Assembly (NCBI RefSeq): GCF_900111105.1
Contig: NZ_FOGC01000004.1
Coordinates: forward strand, 159,564-223,563
Origin: Rosenbergiella nectarea
GTDB lineage: Bacteria > Pseudomonadota > Gammaproteobacteria > Enterobacterales > Enterobacteriaceae
Direction of reading: 5' to 3'
DNA: 64,000 nt
Made by a program: the position numbers and the translations under genes. Under the pieces are notes generated by a model, which saw only the letters and a list, made by a program, of their open reading frames with translations, was not told the origin of the DNA and searched no databases. Shown piece after piece: positions 31,575 through 42,358 of this stretch (within the stretch, counting starts at the first letter, position 1; each line of letters begins with the position of its first letter).

Positions 31575-32975
31575 TTAGAAGTTTGCACTGCGTGGGGTTC
31601 GAGGGAACGCGATGACATCCCGTACATTTTGTACGCCGGTAACATAGGAGACGAGGCGTTCGAAGCCTAAGCCAAAACCTGAGTGTGGCACAGTACCGTA
31701 GCGACGCAAATCACGATACCACCAGTAGTCTTCTTTATTTAGGCCCATTTCAGCTAAACGTTGGTCCAGCACGTCTAAACGTTCCTCACGCTCAGAGCCA
31801 CCAATAATTTCACCAATCCCCGGGGCTAACACATCCATCGCCGCAACGGTCTTACCATCATCATTCAAGCGCATATAGAAGGCTTTGATGTCTTTCGGGT
31901 AGTTCTTCACGACCACCGGTGCAGCAAAATGTTTTTCAGCTAAGTAGCGTTCGTGTTCCGAAGAGAGGTCGATTCCCCATTCGACGGGGTTTTCGAAGGT
32001 TTGACCAGAGTTAAGCAGAATCTCGATCGCATCGGTGTAATCGATTTGGGCAAAATCGCTGCTAACGAACTTTACTAAACGGCTAATCGCTTCCTTATCT
32101 ACGCGCTCTGCAAAGAAGGCGAGGTCGTCAGCACGCTCGGTTAAGACTGCATTAAAGCAATATTTCAACATCGCTTCTGCTAAGGCTGCGGCATCATCTA
32201 AGTGAGCAAACGCGACTTCCGGTTCGACCATCCAAAATTCGGCTAGGTGACGGCTAGTGTTGGAGTTTTCTGCACGGAACGTCGGGCCAAAGGTATAGAT
32301 CTTGGACAATGCGCTAGCATAAGTCTCACCGTTTAGCTGTCCCGATACGGTAAGGAACGCTTCTTTACCGAAGAAGTCTTGGCTATAGTCGACTTTTCCT
32401 TGATCGTTGCGAGGCAGATTTTCCATATCCAGTGTTGAGACACGGAAGAGTTCGCCAGCACCTTCGGTATCCGAAGCCGTGATCAACGGCGTCGAGACCC
32501 AAAAATAGCCTTGCTCGTTAAAGAAGCGGTGAATCGCTTGAGCTAAAGTATTACGAACGCGTGCGACGGCACCAATTAAGTTGGTGCGCGGACGTAAGTG
32601 GGCAACTTCACGTAGATATTCGATGCTGTGACGTTTAGCCGCCATTGGATAGCTATCAGGATCTTCGACCCAACCCACGACCTTGACTGCCGTCGCTTGA
32701 ATTTCGAAAGATTGACCTTGGCCTGGAGAAGCGACCACCGTCCCGGTAACTTCGACGGAGCAGCCAGTCGTCAGGTGCAACACTTCATCTTGATAATTAT
32801 TAAGCGAATTATTTACAACCGCCTGAACAGGATTAAAGCAGGAGCCATCATAAATGGCGATAAAGGAAATACCAGCTTTGGAATCTCTACGGGTACGCAC
32901 CCAGCCACGCACGGTAACTTCTGACTCTACCGCTACACGACCGTCTAGCACGTCCACGACAGGCACTATGCTCAT
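31575..32975 (-). CDS. asnS: Asparaginyl-tRNA synthetase
   Basis: Class IIb synthetase attaching asparagine to tRNA-Asn. 466 residues, as in E. coli, from [16 protein letters not shown]. An N-terminal OB-fold anticodon-binding domain ([19 protein letters not shown]) precedes the catalytic domain with motif 2 [17 protein letters not shown] and motif 3 [15 protein letters not shown]. An upstream in-frame start (33002) is not supported by homology. It reads in the same direction as pncB upstream and ompF downstream, with its own terminator. Confidence 0.98.
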   Translation of the reverse strand: MSIVPVVDVLDGRVAVESEVTVRGWVRTRRDSKAGISFIAIYDGSCFNPVQAVVNNSLNNYQDEVLHLTTGCSVEVTGTVVASPGQGQSFEIQATAVKVVGWVEDPDSYPMAAKRHSIEYLREVAHLRPRTNLIGAVARVRNTLAQAIHRFFNEQGYFWVSTPLITASDTEGAGELFRVSTLDMENLPRNDQGKVDYSQDFFGKEAFLTVSGQLNGETYASALSKIYTFGPTFRAENSNTSRHLAEFWMVEPEVAFAHLDDAAALAEAMLKYCFNAVLTERADDLAFFAERVDKEAISRLVKFVSSDFAQIDYTDAIEILLNSGQTFENPVEWGIDLSSEHERYLAEKHFAAPVVVKNYPKDIKAFYMRLNDDGKTVAAMDVLAPGIGEIIGGSEREERLDVLDQRLAEMGLNKEDYWWYRDLRRYGTVPHSGFGLGFERLVSYVTGVQNVRDVIAFPRTPRSANF

Positions 32976-33099
32976 AATACTCTCTCTGTTAGATGGGATC
33001 ACTATTGAATAAGGTAGGATATGTTACTCAGGCAGGGTAAGTAAACAAGCAAAATAGATAGAAAAAAAAGGATTAGGCCAGATTATCTCTGGCCTAGGG

Positions 33100-34305
33100 T
33101 TAGCCTGTACAATTTATCTTCGGTAAGTCGAACGCTTTTTCCAGTGCTTTAACAAAAGAAACGTCTTGGCAGATGGTTTTGCCAGGACTATCCGACAATT
33201 TTGCCACCGGTTTGCCATCACAGCGGGTCAGCTTAATCACAATGTTCAGTGGGCTTACACCAGGCAGATCGCAGGTGAGGCGTGTGCCAACACCGAAAAT
33301 AATATTGATGCGTGGATCGAAGTGGCGGTAAAGTTCTAGCGCCTTATCTAAGGTTAGACTGTCGGAAAAAACCAAGGTTTTCTCTCGGGGGTCAATCCCA
33401 AGGGAAAGGTAATGCTTGATGATTTTCTCGCCCCATGCAACGGGATCGCCCGAATCGTGACGAACCCCTTGGTAGCGGTTGGCAAAGTTAAATCCGAAGT
33501 CGCGTAAAAATGCATCGGTGGCGATACAGTCAGTTAAGGCGATACCGAGCATATCATTATACTCTTCTAACCACGCCTGCAGCGCGGCACGTTGACTGTG
33601 CGCTAACTCGGAGCTGATCTGTTGGTGCGCTTGAAACCATTCGTGCGCTTGGGTGCCAACAGGGGCTAACTGATGGCGCCGCGCAATATCGTAATTACTG
33701 GTTCCGACCAGCCAAGGTACTTCCCTGACTAACTCCGCCACCACAGATTCTTGCACGGATTGAGAGAAGCGTCGACGAGTCCCAAAATCCATTAATTTGA
33801 AACGTGACATATCGAGGTCAGCTGAGTCGGCTTTAAATTTCGCTAATTTGGTGTTGAGCAGCGTTAACGCGTCGGCAGCGGTAACGCCAGGGGAGCGATC
33901 ACGGTGCACAATTTCAGAGATCAAGGCTAATAGCGGCACTTCCCAAAGAATCACTTCGATCCAAGGACCCGTAATGGTCAGCACTAATTGGCCTTGCTGA
34001 TTACTGACTTCAACTTGTTGCGGCGTAAAGCGGAAAGTCTTAAGCCAATTTAGGTAATCGATGGTGAAGAAGGGCAGGGAGGCTAAATAACGGTACTCTT
34101 CGTCCGTTAAGGCCAGTTGCTGCATTAGGTTGATTTGCGTGAGGATTTCCTCGGCATAACATCCGAGTAACTCATCGCCTCGGCACCGAAACTCGGCGGT
34201 GACGGATAAATGTCGATAGCGATGAAACACCGCTTGCTGCATATGCAATTTATAGGCATCTGTATCAAGCAGCGTGGTCAGTATCGGAGAAGCAAGTGGT
34301 TTCAT
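33100..34305 (-). CDS. pncB: Nicotinate phosphoribosyltransferase
   Basis: Makes nicotinate mononucleotide from nicotinate and PRPP with ATP in NAD salvage. 401 residues from [19 protein letters not shown] (E. coli 400). Signatures include [44 protein letters not shown] followed by AHEWFQAHQ, and [15 protein letters not shown] longer in-frame start at 34395 lacks homology. It diverges from pepN. Confidence 0.96.
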   Translation of the reverse strand: MKPLASPILTTLLDTDAYKLHMQQAVFHRYRHLSVTAEFRCRGDELLGCYAEEILTQINLMQQLALTDEEYRYLASLPFFTIDYLNWLKTFRFTPQQVEVSNQQGQLVLTITGPWIEVILWEVPLLALISEIVHRDRSPGVTAADALTLLNTKLAKFKADSADLDMSRFKLMDFGTRRRFSQSVQESVVAELVREVPWLVGTSNYDIARRHQLAPVGTQAHEWFQAHQQISSELAHSQRAALQAWLEEYNDMLGIALTDCIATDAFLRDFGFNFANRYQGVRHDSGDPVAWGEKIIKHYLSLGIDPREKTLVFSDSLTLDKALELYRHFDPRINIIFGVGTRLTCDLPGVSPLNIVIKLTRCDGKPVAKLSDSPGKTICQDVSFVKALEKAFDLPKINCTG

Positions 34306-34484
34306 AGTGCTTATCGGCATCCTTTGGACATTATCACTCTGCAGCCCGGCAGAAAAAGTCGTTATATCAGGGAATAGTATAACTTGTCGTCCCAAAAAGT
34401 GAATTGGATCACACCATAGATTATTAGCGAAATCGAGAATAAATTGTGCTAAATGTTAAAATTATGTTCTTAGAGGAGGTCGAC

Positions 34485-34514
34485 TTGCCGTTAAGGACTG
34501 GAATCTGGTATAGA
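34485..34514 (+). promoter_or_regulatory. Candidate pepN promoter
   Basis: TTGCCG (34485-34490) and TATAGA (34509-34514) are separated by 18 bases, about 50 bases before the pepN ATG. Confidence 0.5.
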
Positions 34515-34562
34515 GAGCACCTAGACTTTGAGTTAACACTCTATCATTGATATGGACATGGC

Positions 34563-37178
34563 ATGACACAGCAACCACAAGTTAAATATCGCAAAGATTA
34601 CACCGCGCCTGCATTTACCATCACCGATATCGATTTAACGTTTCACCTAGATGAAAAGACCACTAAGGTTCTCGCGGTAAGCCAAGTTAAGCGTTGCGAT
34701 GCGTCTGCAAAAGATCTGCTGTTACAGGGAGAAGGGCTAGTCCTCGTCCAGGTAAACATAAACGGTAATCCATGGCAGGACTATTCCATCGAATCCGGGA
34801 ACTTACTGTTACGCAATGTCCCTGAGCACTTCACGCTAGAAATTGAAAATGAGATCCACCCAGACCAAAACAGTGCCTTAGAAGGTCTTTATAAATCGGG
34901 TGAAGCACTCTGTACTCAATGTGAAGCTGAAGGTTTCCATCACATTACCTGGTATTTGGATCGCCCCGACGTCTTGGCGCGTTTCAGCACCACGATCTAT
35001 GCCGATAAACAGCGTTATCCTTATTTATTATCCAATGGCAACCGCATTGACGGCGGCGAACTGGACGATGGCCAGCATTGGATTAAATGGCAAGATCCCT
35101 TCCCAAAACCTTGTTATCTCTTCGCGCTAGTGGCCGGTGATTTTGAGGTATTACGCGATACGTTTACCACACAATCCGGACGCGATGTCGCATTAGAAAT
35201 CTTTGTCGACCACGGTAACCTTGACCGTGCGGGCTGGGCGATGACCTCGCTGAAACAGAGTATGAAGTGGGATGAAGAACGCTTTAATTTAGAATATGAC
35301 TTAGATATTTTCATGATCGTTGCCGTCGACTTCTTCAATATGGGCGCAATGGAGAATAAAGGTCTTAATATTTTCAACTCGAAATATGTTCTCGCTAAAC
35401 CAGAAACTGCTACCGATAAAGACTATCTCGGCATTGAAGCGGTGATCGGTCATGAATATTTCCATAACTGGAGTGGTAACCGTGTCACCTGTCGTGATTG
35501 GTTCCAGTTGAGCTTAAAAGAAGGGCTGACCGTTTTCCGCGATCAAGAATTCAGCTCCGATTTAGGCTCTCGTGCGGTTAATCGCATCGATAATGTCCGC
35601 GTGATGCGTGGCGCACAGTTTGCCGAGGATGCGAGCCCTATGGCCCACCCAATCCGTCCTGAGCAAGTGATGGAGATGAACAACTTCTACACCTTGACCG
35701 TATACGAGAAAGGGTCGGAAGTCATCCGTATGATCCACACCTTGCTGGGGGAAGAAAAGTTCCAAGCCGGTATCGCCCTCTATTTCCAACGTCATGATGG
35801 CAGCGCTGCGACCTGCGAAGACTTTGTAAAAGCGATGGAAGATGCTTCGGGAATCGATCTCACACAATTCCGCCAATGGTACCGCCAATCAGGTACTCCG
35901 GTACTGACGGTTGAGGACGATTATGATCCGAATAGCGAAACCTATACGCTGACCGTGACCCAAGAAACACCTGCTACGGCCGACCAAGCTGAAAAAAAAC
36001 CACTGCACATCCCTTTGGCGATAGAGTTATACGATAACGAAGGACAGGTTATCCCGCTGCAGTACAAGGGTGAAGCGATCGAACCGGTCCTAAACGTCAC
36101 TGAATCGACCCAAATTTTTGTCTTCGATAAGGTCTGGTTTCAACCCACGCCAGCGCTACTATGCGAGTTTTCTGCGCCCGTTAAATTGCATTACCAATGG
36201 AGTGACGCACAACTTACATTCTTAATGCAACATGCGCGTAATGCCTTCACTCGCTGGGACGCGGCACAGAGCTTATTAGCCATCTACTTGAAATTGAATG
36301 TTGCGCGTTTTGCACAACAACAGCCGCTATCTGTCCCTCGTCACGTGGTCGATGCGTTCCGTGCAGTACTGGTGGATGAGTCTATTGATCCGGCCCTTAA
36401 AGCGCAGATCTTTACGCTGCCTTCTGAGAACGAGATCGCTGAATGGTTTGAGGTCATTAACCCTACCGCCATTGCTGCGGTAAGAGCCTCGCTATTACAA
36501 CTGTTAGCAACGGCGCTAGTAAAAGAATTGAAGGTTGCCTACGACAGTAATCAATGCGCAGATTACCGCGTTCAAGAAGAAGATATCGGTAAACGCGCGC
36601 TTAAGAATATTGCGCTGTCTTACTTAGTCTTTGCAGAAGCTGAGCTAGGTGAGCAATTAGCGGTTAACCAGTACCAATCGGCCAATAATATGACCGATGC
36701 GTTAGCCGCAATCAGCAGTGCCGTGTCGGCGCAACTTCCTGCAGCGGAACAATTGCTTACACAATGGGACGAGCGTTGGTATCAAGACGGTTTAGTGATG
36801 GATAAGTGGTTTATCTTACAAGCCACGCGCCCTGGAGAGCATGTGGTCGAGAACGTCCGTCAGCTACTGACGCATCGTTCATTTACCATGAAAAACCCTA
36901 ACCGGGTGCGCTCGTTAATCGGCGCTTTCTGTTCCGCAAACCCAGCTGCTTTCCATGCTGAGGACGGTTCAGGGTATCAATTCTTAGTGGAGATGCTAAC
37001 GGATCTCAATCATCGTAACCCGCAAATTGCGGCAAGGATGATTGAACCGTTAATCCGCTTGAAGCGTTACGATGAAGGCCGTCAACAGCTGATGCGTGCA
37101 GCCTTAGAGCAACTCTTGACGTTGGATAATCTGTCTCGGGATCTTTATGAGAAGATCACCAAAGCTTTAGCTGCGTAG
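34563..37178 (+). CDS. pepN: Aminopeptidase N
   Basis: Zinc M1-family metallopeptidase that removes N-terminal residues from peptides in the cytoplasm. 871 residues (E. coli 870). The exopeptidase motif MGAMENKGLNIF and zinc motif IGHEYFHNWSGNRVTCRDWF, with the second glutamate in SLKEGLTVFRDQEF, are intact. The C-terminal helical domain is complete. In E. coli the ssu and elf clusters separate pepN from pyrD; here pyrD follows after 145 bases. Confidence 0.98.
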   Translation: MTQQPQVKYRKDYTAPAFTITDIDLTFHLDEKTTKVLAVSQVKRCDASAKDLLLQGEGLVLVQVNINGNPWQDYSIESGNLLLRNVPEHFTLEIENEIHPDQNSALEGLYKSGEALCTQCEAEGFHHITWYLDRPDVLARFSTTIYADKQRYPYLLSNGNRIDGGELDDGQHWIKWQDPFPKPCYLFALVAGDFEVLRDTFTTQSGRDVALEIFVDHGNLDRAGWAMTSLKQSMKWDEERFNLEYDLDIFMIVAVDFFNMGAMENKGLNIFNSKYVLAKPETATDKDYLGIEAVIGHEYFHNWSGNRVTCRDWFQLSLKEGLTVFRDQEFSSDLGSRAVNRIDNVRVMRGAQFAEDASPMAHPIRPEQVMEMNNFYTLTVYEKGSEVIRMIHTLLGEEKFQAGIALYFQRHDGSAATCEDFVKAMEDASGIDLTQFRQWYRQSGTPVLTVEDDYDPNSETYTLTVTQETPATADQAEKKPLHIPLAIELYDNEGQVIPLQYKGEAIEPVLNVTESTQIFVFDKVWFQPTPALLCEFSAPVKLHYQWSDAQLTFLMQHARNAFTRWDAAQSLLAIYLKLNVARFAQQQPLSVPRHVVDAFRAVLVDESIDPALKAQIFTLPSENEIAEWFEVINPTAIAAVRASLLQLLATALVKELKVAYDSNQCADYRVQEEDIGKRALKNIALSYLVFAEAELGEQLAVNQYQSANNMTDALAAISSAVSAQLPAAEQLLTQWDERWYQDGLVMDKWFILQATRPGEHVVENVRQLLTHRSFTMKNPNRVRSLIGAFCSANPAAFHAEDGSGYQFLVEMLTDLNHRNPQIAARMIEPLIRLKRYDEGRQQLMRAALEQLLTLDNLSRDLYEKITKALAA

Positions 37179-37190
37179 TCACCCTCTATA

Positions 37191-37217
37191 AAGCTCTAGG
37201 CGCAAGGCCTAGAGCTT
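37191..37217 (+). terminator. Hairpin after pepN
   Basis: AAGCTCTAGGC-GCAAG-GCCTAGAGCTT is a perfect eleven-base-pair stem followed by a modest T-rich stretch (ATTTCTC). Confidence 0.7.
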
Positions 37218-37242
37218 ATTTCTCGTACCCACGCGAGTTAAA

Positions 37243-37323
37243 TTTACTTTCATCCCAAAAATGCTACCATCCCCCCCTGACTGAAGTCCGTCGCTATCAC
37301 TATTGTCAGCCTTTGGAGGGGAA
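37243..37323 (+). promoter_or_regulatory. pyrD promoter and pyrimidine-responsive leader
   Basis: TTTACT (37243-37248) and an extended -10, TGC-TACCAT (37262-37270), are 16 bases apart. A seven-C tract then CTGAC (37271-37281) lies at the expected start point. CTGAC can pair with GTCAG at 37305-37309, and the Cs with the GGAGGGG ribosome-binding region at 37315-37321. In E. coli and Salmonella pyrC and pyrD, CTP-dependent choice of a C or G start controls such a hairpin; the same design is inferred here. Confidence 0.6.
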
Positions 37324-38334
37324 ATGTTGTATCCATTAATTCGTTCTGCGCTATTCCAGTTTGATGCCGAAAAAATCCATGAACAGACGATTCATGCGTT
37401 AAAAAAAGTTAGCGGAACGCCCTTTGAAGCGCTGATCACTCAACGCTTGGCCAATAAGCCGGTCGAATCGATGGGCATTACTTTCCCAAACCCGGTTGGT
37501 TTAGCCGCGGGACTTGATAAAAATGGCGAATGTATTGATGCTTTCGCCGCAATGGGCTTTGGGTTCATTGAGATCGGTACGGTGACGCCTCGTGCACAAG
37601 CTGGAAACGACAAGCCAAGGTTATTTCGCCTAGAACAGGCGGAAGGGATTATTAACCGGATGGGTTTCAATAATCACGGTGTCGATCAACTGGTTGAAAA
37701 CGTAAAGGCCTCTCGCTACCGCGGCGTTTTAGGTATTAATATTGGTAAAAATAAAGATACGCCGGTTGAACAGGGTAGCGATGATTATTTATTCTGCATG
37801 GAAAAAGTCTATGCCCACGCCAGTTATATCACCGTTAATATTTCTTCCCCCAACACTCCAGGATTACGATCTTTACAATATGGTGAAGCACTGGATGAAT
37901 TATTGGCAGCGATCAAAACTAAACAACATGATCTACAACAACGACATTTAAAGTATGTGCCAGTGGTCGTAAAGATCGCGCCGGATCTTTCAATTGAAGA
38001 ATTGATTCAAGTTGCAGACAGTTTGGTCCGACATAATATAGATGGTGTGATTGCTACCAATACCACCTTAGACCGCGCATTAGTGACAGGCCTTCCTTAC
38101 GCAAATGAAGCTGGGGGATTAAGTGGGCGTCCAGTCCAATTGAAGTCGACCGAAATTATTAGACAACTACACAGTGAACTACGAGGCGCCTTACCTATTA
38201 TTGGCGTCGGCGGCATCGATTCACTGATGGCGGCGAAGGAAAAACGCGCTGCGGGGGCGACATTATTACAAGTTTATTCAGGTTTTATTTATCACGGACC
38301 AAAATTAATTAAAAATATTGTGATGGGTATTTAA
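37324..38334 (+). CDS. pyrD: Dihydroorotate dehydrogenase (quinone), class 2
   Basis: Membrane-associated flavoprotein oxidising dihydroorotate to orotate with quinone as acceptor, the fourth step of UMP synthesis. 336 residues, as in E. coli, from [14 protein letters not shown] with GGAG five bases upstream; a start seven codons earlier is unlikely. The N-terminal helices form the quinone tunnel. FMN and substrate motifs: [38 protein letters not shown], catalytic serine in [11 protein letters not shown], and ATNTTLDR. Confidence 0.97.
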   Translation: MLYPLIRSALFQFDAEKIHEQTIHALKKVSGTPFEALITQRLANKPVESMGITFPNPVGLAAGLDKNGECIDAFAAMGFGFIEIGTVTPRAQAGNDKPRLFRLEQAEGIINRMGFNNHGVDQLVENVKASRYRGVLGINIGKNKDTPVEQGSDDYLFCMEKVYAHASYITVNISSPNTPGLRSLQYGEALDELLAAIKTKQHDLQQRHLKYVPVVVKIAPDLSIEELIQVADSLVRHNIDGVIATNTTLDRALVTGLPYANEAGGLSGRPVQLKSTEIIRQLHSELRGALPIIGVGGIDSLMAAKEKRAAGATLLQVYSGFIYHGPKLIKNIVMGI

Positions 38335-38467
38335 TCGATAATCGGCTCGCACAGATAAAGTGGTTTATTTTTTGTGCGATGTCGTTTATATTTCATTCAG
38401 ATTTGGTAATGAGTAACACTTTTTTTAATAAATTTTTATTAAAGCTTAAGACTATTTAGGGGTAATT

Positions 38468-39013
38468 ATGAATTTAAAACCCGACGATTGCTGGCAGTGG
38501 CACTACGACTCGGAACACGATTCCGTCATGTTAGATTTTAACGATGGGTCAAGCTTCACTTCTCAATTCCCATCTAAGATGCTCATTCCTGACGCTTTTT
38601 CTTCTCATCCCTTCTGTGTAGAAGATGCTACGCTTTTCGAACAATTTGCTGAAAGCTGCCATCAGGCGCCGCTGGACGAAACTCAATCTCGACAACTGAT
38701 TATTAATGGCTTAATAGCGTATCGGTTCCTGAAACCGCAAATGCCAAAAAGTTGGCATTTTATCACTCGCCGTCAAGCGATTCAGCCTGAAGTCGGTGAA
38801 ATGGTTCTGACTGAACTCACCAGCAACAATGAACAAGCGCTACTGATGGTTGTTGAGACTAATCAGCAGGCTTCCTTATGTGTGGTCGCTCAACCTGAGC
38901 TGTTATTAAACAGCGGTAAATCGCTTTATCTTGGTGATGCGATCAAGATTATGAATGATCGCTTAGCCGCTTGGCAGCCAGAACACGTTTTAGTATTGGA
39001 AAAAGTCGGTTAA
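38468..39013 (+). CDS. zapC: Cell division protein ZapC
   Basis: Cytoplasmic FtsZ-associated protein that promotes bundling of Z-ring protofilaments. 181 residues (E. coli 180). Family signatures are KPDDCWQWHYDSEHDSVML, KMLIPDAFS, RFLKPQMPKSWHF and GDAIKIMNDRLA. The last four bases overlap the end of the converging ycbX gene; no terminator separates them. Confidence 0.94.
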   Translation: MNLKPDDCWQWHYDSEHDSVMLDFNDGSSFTSQFPSKMLIPDAFSSHPFCVEDATLFEQFAESCHQAPLDETQSRQLIINGLIAYRFLKPQMPKSWHFITRRQAIQPEVGEMVLTELTSNNEQALLMVVETNQQASLCVVAQPELLLNSGKSLYLGDAIKIMNDRLAAWQPEHVLVLEKVG

Positions 39014-40134
39014 TTCAGCTCGAGCTTTAAAAGACCTTCTTCAGGGACACAACAACAGCTTAATAGGGTTGATTCGCAGAGTGCGCGGCTATTTAACGCT
39101 TTAACCGAGCCTGATAGTTTAGTGAGTCGACAGCTGCCACAACTGCCCATGCGGCACGAGTAGGGAATAGAGTGTCCTTGTTGTTCTAATTGTTCCAGCA
39201 AGATTTGCTGGTTATTACCCGTAAACCGCTTTCCTGCAAATTCAATCTCTATCGCTTTTTCTACTGGCTCTAAACGGTTCGTTACGTGGGGTGTTTCCTG
39301 TACAGATTTCTTATTATATAATCGCGGCGGTTTGGTTTGTAGCACTGACAGGTCGTCACCGACTCGGATTATCCCGCTATGACGGGCGATTAAATTAAGC
39401 CCGAAATCGATATCTCCGCTACCATCAGCGGCCTCACGAAACTGAATTAAGGTGCGCATCGGTTCACCATTCGGGTGCTTACGGGCATTGCGACTATTAA
39501 TCGTGGTGAGAATACACCGACTGCAGGGTTTGGCCACATCGAAAATAACCTCTCCTATACGCACCACCGCCCAATGATCTTCTTGCCAAGGCTCGGCCCC
39601 CGACACGACAAGGTTCGCTCGGAATTGTTCAATTGCGACGCCAGCGGGACAACGATTTTGTAGATCGTGTAAGGAACCCTCGTTGACTAATAAAAAAGGG
39701 TAACCGTCAGCAAAAGAGAGGGGATGTTCAGGCCGTTTCTTGATTTTCCGTTGAGGTATCTCGCCAATCCAACGTAATTGAACAGGATGTGGAAAATATT
39801 GACTTAGCCACTGATTGACCGCATCGGGTGCAACCTTTGCCGTAAAGTGGTTACCCCACACTTCTGTCGGAAAATTGACCACTGAAAAATCATCGAGTGT
39901 AATCAACGCATGCTGATGATCGGGAGCTTGAAGGTAGAGACCCTGCTGCGTCAAAGTGGGGGTGAAGAGTAGCATTTCAGGATACTTACGCGCCGTAACG
40001 AAGGTCCCATCTTCAAGGGTCACCATGAAATGTCGGTCCCAGGTTAATCCCGTGTCCTGAACCAGTGCATGGGAAAGCTGAGTACCTTGCATCGACTTTA
40101 TGGGGTAAGTGAACAGTTTGGCGAGGCTAATCAT
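39010..40134 (-). CDS. ycbX: YcbX, molybdenum-dependent reductase with MOSC and 2Fe-2S domains
   Basis: Works in E. coli with molybdenum cofactor to reduce N-hydroxylated base analogues such as 6-hydroxylaminopurine. 374 residues (E. coli 369). An N-terminal beta-barrel domain (YPIKSMQGTQLSHALV) is followed by the MOSC domain with the cofactor-binding cysteine in AKPCSRCILTTI, then a C-terminal plant-type ferredoxin domain with cluster ligands in CRMGSCGSCRLTK and a distal ESTLLSCCC. It converges on zapC and diverges from rlmL. Confidence 0.93.
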   Translation of the reverse strand: MISLAKLFTYPIKSMQGTQLSHALVQDTGLTWDRHFMVTLEDGTFVTARKYPEMLLFTPTLTQQGLYLQAPDHQHALITLDDFSVVNFPTEVWGNHFTAKVAPDAVNQWLSQYFPHPVQLRWIGEIPQRKIKKRPEHPLSFADGYPFLLVNEGSLHDLQNRCPAGVAIEQFRANLVVSGAEPWQEDHWAVVRIGEVIFDVAKPCSRCILTTINSRNARKHPNGEPMRTLIQFREAADGSGDIDFGLNLIARHSGIIRVGDDLSVLQTKPPRLYNKKSVQETPHVTNRLEPVEKAIEIEFAGKRFTGNNQQILLEQLEQQGHSIPYSCRMGSCGSCRLTKLSGSVKALNSRALCESTLLSCCCVPEEGLLKLELN

Positions 40135-40236
40135 TAAAAGGTGTCTCTTTCGTACGTAACAATTGCAGTAACTTTATGACATAGCGTTGTGATTCGCTAT
40201 ACTAAGCGCAAATTTTCCGATTTAAAGAACTTTATT

Positions 40237-42354
40237 ATGAATTCTCTTTTTGCCAGCACCGGTCGTGGACTGGAAGAACTATTAAAAACAGAACTTGAGG
40301 GCTTTGGTGCTCAAGACATACGACTGGTGCCGGGAGGTGTTCACTACAGTGGTAATGATGAAGTGATGTACCGGAGTTTACTCTGGAGCCGGATCGCATC
40401 GCGGATCCTGTTACCCTTGGGAGAATTCAACGTTTTCAGTGACCTTGATCTCTACGTTGGTGCACAATCTATTGCTTGGGATGAGATCTTCGAGCCAGAA
40501 TCCTCCTTTGTGATTAATTTCCAAGGGACTAACGACGAAATTCGTAATAGTCAATTTGGCGCGCTGCGGATCAAGGATGCCATTGTCGACAGTTTTACCC
40601 GTAAAAATCTCCCTCGTCCTAATGTCGACCGAGATTATCCGCATATCCGCATCAATGCTTGGCTACACCGCGATAAAGTCAGTATCTCCTTAGATTTAAG
40701 TGGCGATGCCTTGCATCAACGTAATTATCGTCATGCTACCGGTCAAGCGCCACTTAAAGAGACGTTAGCTGCCGCGATTATAATGCGTTCTGGCTGGAAA
40801 CCGGGGGCACCGATGGTCGATCCGATGTGTGGTTCGGGCACGTTATTAATCGAAGCCGCAATGATGGCGGCAGATCGTGCACCTGGACTATTGCGTGACC
40901 ATTGGGGCTTCTATGCCTGGAAAAAGTTCAACCAAACTGAATGGGATAAAGTTGTGGCTGATGCTCAGCAGCGCGCAAATTTGGGTATGCAGAGTAAGCA
41001 AATCCGTTTCTTTGGTTACGACAAAGACGGCCAAGTTATCGAGCGTGCGCAAACCAACGCCCGCCGTGCAGGGGTCGCGCCCTTTATCAGTTTCAAACGC
41101 CAAGATGCGATCCAGCTTAAAAACCCCCAGCCTGAAGCTGAAGTAGGAACTGTGATTAGCAACCCGCCTTATGGTGAGCGTCTTGAGAACGAGCCTGCCT
41201 TGATTGCATTACATAGCCAATTAGGGCGCATTCTTAAAGCTCAGTTTGGTGGGTGGAACCTATCGCTATTTAGCGGTTCTCCGGAGCTGCTCGACTGCTT
41301 ACAATTACGTGCAGACCGTCAATTTAAAGCTAAGAACGGTCCGTTAGATTGCGTTCAGAAAAACTATAAACTGCGTGCACCAGTAGAAGGACAGGTTGTC
41401 GGGGAGTTAGCGCCGGACTTTGCGAACCGTCTTCGTAAAAATATCAAGAAGTTGGATAAATGGGCGAAGCAGGAAGGGATCGAGTGTTATCGTATCTACG
41501 ATGCTGATCTGCCTGACTACAATATCGCGATTGACCGTTATGCCGACTGTGTCGTGGTTCAAGAGTACGCACCACCGAAAACCGTCGAGCCGCATAAAGC
41601 AAGGCAACGTTTGTTCGATGTGATTAGCGTGACCCTGCAGGTACTCGAATTACCGGCTAACAAATTAGTCCTAAAAACTCGCGAACGCCAAAAAGGGACG
41701 CAGCAATATCAAAAATTGGCGACCAAGAACGATTTCTTCGAGGTTAGCGAGTTTGGTGCGCATTTCCGGGTGAATTTAACCGATTATCTGGATACTGGCC
41801 TGTTTATTGACCACCGGCTAGCGCGTAAGATGCTGGGGGAAATGAGCAAAAATAAAGATTTCCTTAACCTGTTTGCTTATACCGGTACAGCAAGCATTCA
41901 CGCGGCATTGGGTGGCGCAAAATCGACCACCACGGTGGATATGTCTCGGACCTATTTAGAGTGGGCGGAGCGTAATTTCCAATTAAACGATATTTCTGGG
42001 CAATCGCACCGCTTGATCCAAGCAGATTGTTTGAGCTGGATTAGAGAGTCGCGGGAATCTTTCGACGTAATTTTTATCGATCCGCCCACCTTCTCCAACT
42101 CTAAACGGATGGAAGAGAGCTTTGACGTACAGCGTGATCACCTGTCGCTGCTGACCGATCTGCAGTATCTATTACGGACCGGTGGCACAATAATGTTTTC
42201 GAATAATAAACGTGGATTCAAGATGGATCACGATGGTCTTGCCGCTATCGGTTTACAAGCGCGGGATATTACCGCTAAAACACAATCTCAAGATTTCTCT
42301 CGCAATAAACATATCCACAATTGCTGGTTAGTTACGCGTATAGGTCAGGAATAA
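40237..42354 (+). CDS. rlmL: Bifunctional 23S rRNA methyltransferase RlmKL
   Basis: Fused enzyme methylating 23S rRNA at G2445 (m2G, RlmL half) and G2069 (m7G, RlmK half). 705 residues from [20 protein letters not shown] (E. coli 702). The N-terminal THUMP domain covers about residues 1-155; the RlmL site has [15 protein letters not shown] and SNPPYGERL; the C-terminal RlmK half has [18 protein letters not shown] and [11 protein letters not shown]. The in-frame extension upstream to 40189 is not in homologues. uup follows after four bases. Confidence 0.96.
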   Translation: MNSLFASTGRGLEELLKTELEGFGAQDIRLVPGGVHYSGNDEVMYRSLLWSRIASRILLPLGEFNVFSDLDLYVGAQSIAWDEIFEPESSFVINFQGTNDEIRNSQFGALRIKDAIVDSFTRKNLPRPNVDRDYPHIRINAWLHRDKVSISLDLSGDALHQRNYRHATGQAPLKETLAAAIIMRSGWKPGAPMVDPMCGSGTLLIEAAMMAADRAPGLLRDHWGFYAWKKFNQTEWDKVVADAQQRANLGMQSKQIRFFGYDKDGQVIERAQTNARRAGVAPFISFKRQDAIQLKNPQPEAEVGTVISNPPYGERLENEPALIALHSQLGRILKAQFGGWNLSLFSGSPELLDCLQLRADRQFKAKNGPLDCVQKNYKLRAPVEGQVVGELAPDFANRLRKNIKKLDKWAKQEGIECYRIYDADLPDYNIAIDRYADCVVVQEYAPPKTVEPHKARQRLFDVISVTLQVLELPANKLVLKTRERQKGTQQYQKLATKNDFFEVSEFGAHFRVNLTDYLDTGLFIDHRLARKMLGEMSKNKDFLNLFAYTGTASIHAALGGAKSTTTVDMSRTYLEWAERNFQLNDISGQSHRLIQADCLSWIRESRESFDVIFIDPPTFSNSKRMEESFDVQRDHLSLLTDLQYLLRTGGTIMFSNNKRGFKMDHDGLAAIGLQARDITAKTQSQDFSRNKHIHNCWLVTRIGQE

Positions 42355-42358
42355 AATT

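Noticed and set aside
34485-34550. 21-codon TTG-initiated leader peptide before pepN with AGGAGGT just upstream
   Set aside because: The TTG is part of the likely -35 hexamer, and the -10 box lies inside the frame, so the transcript probably does not contain the start.
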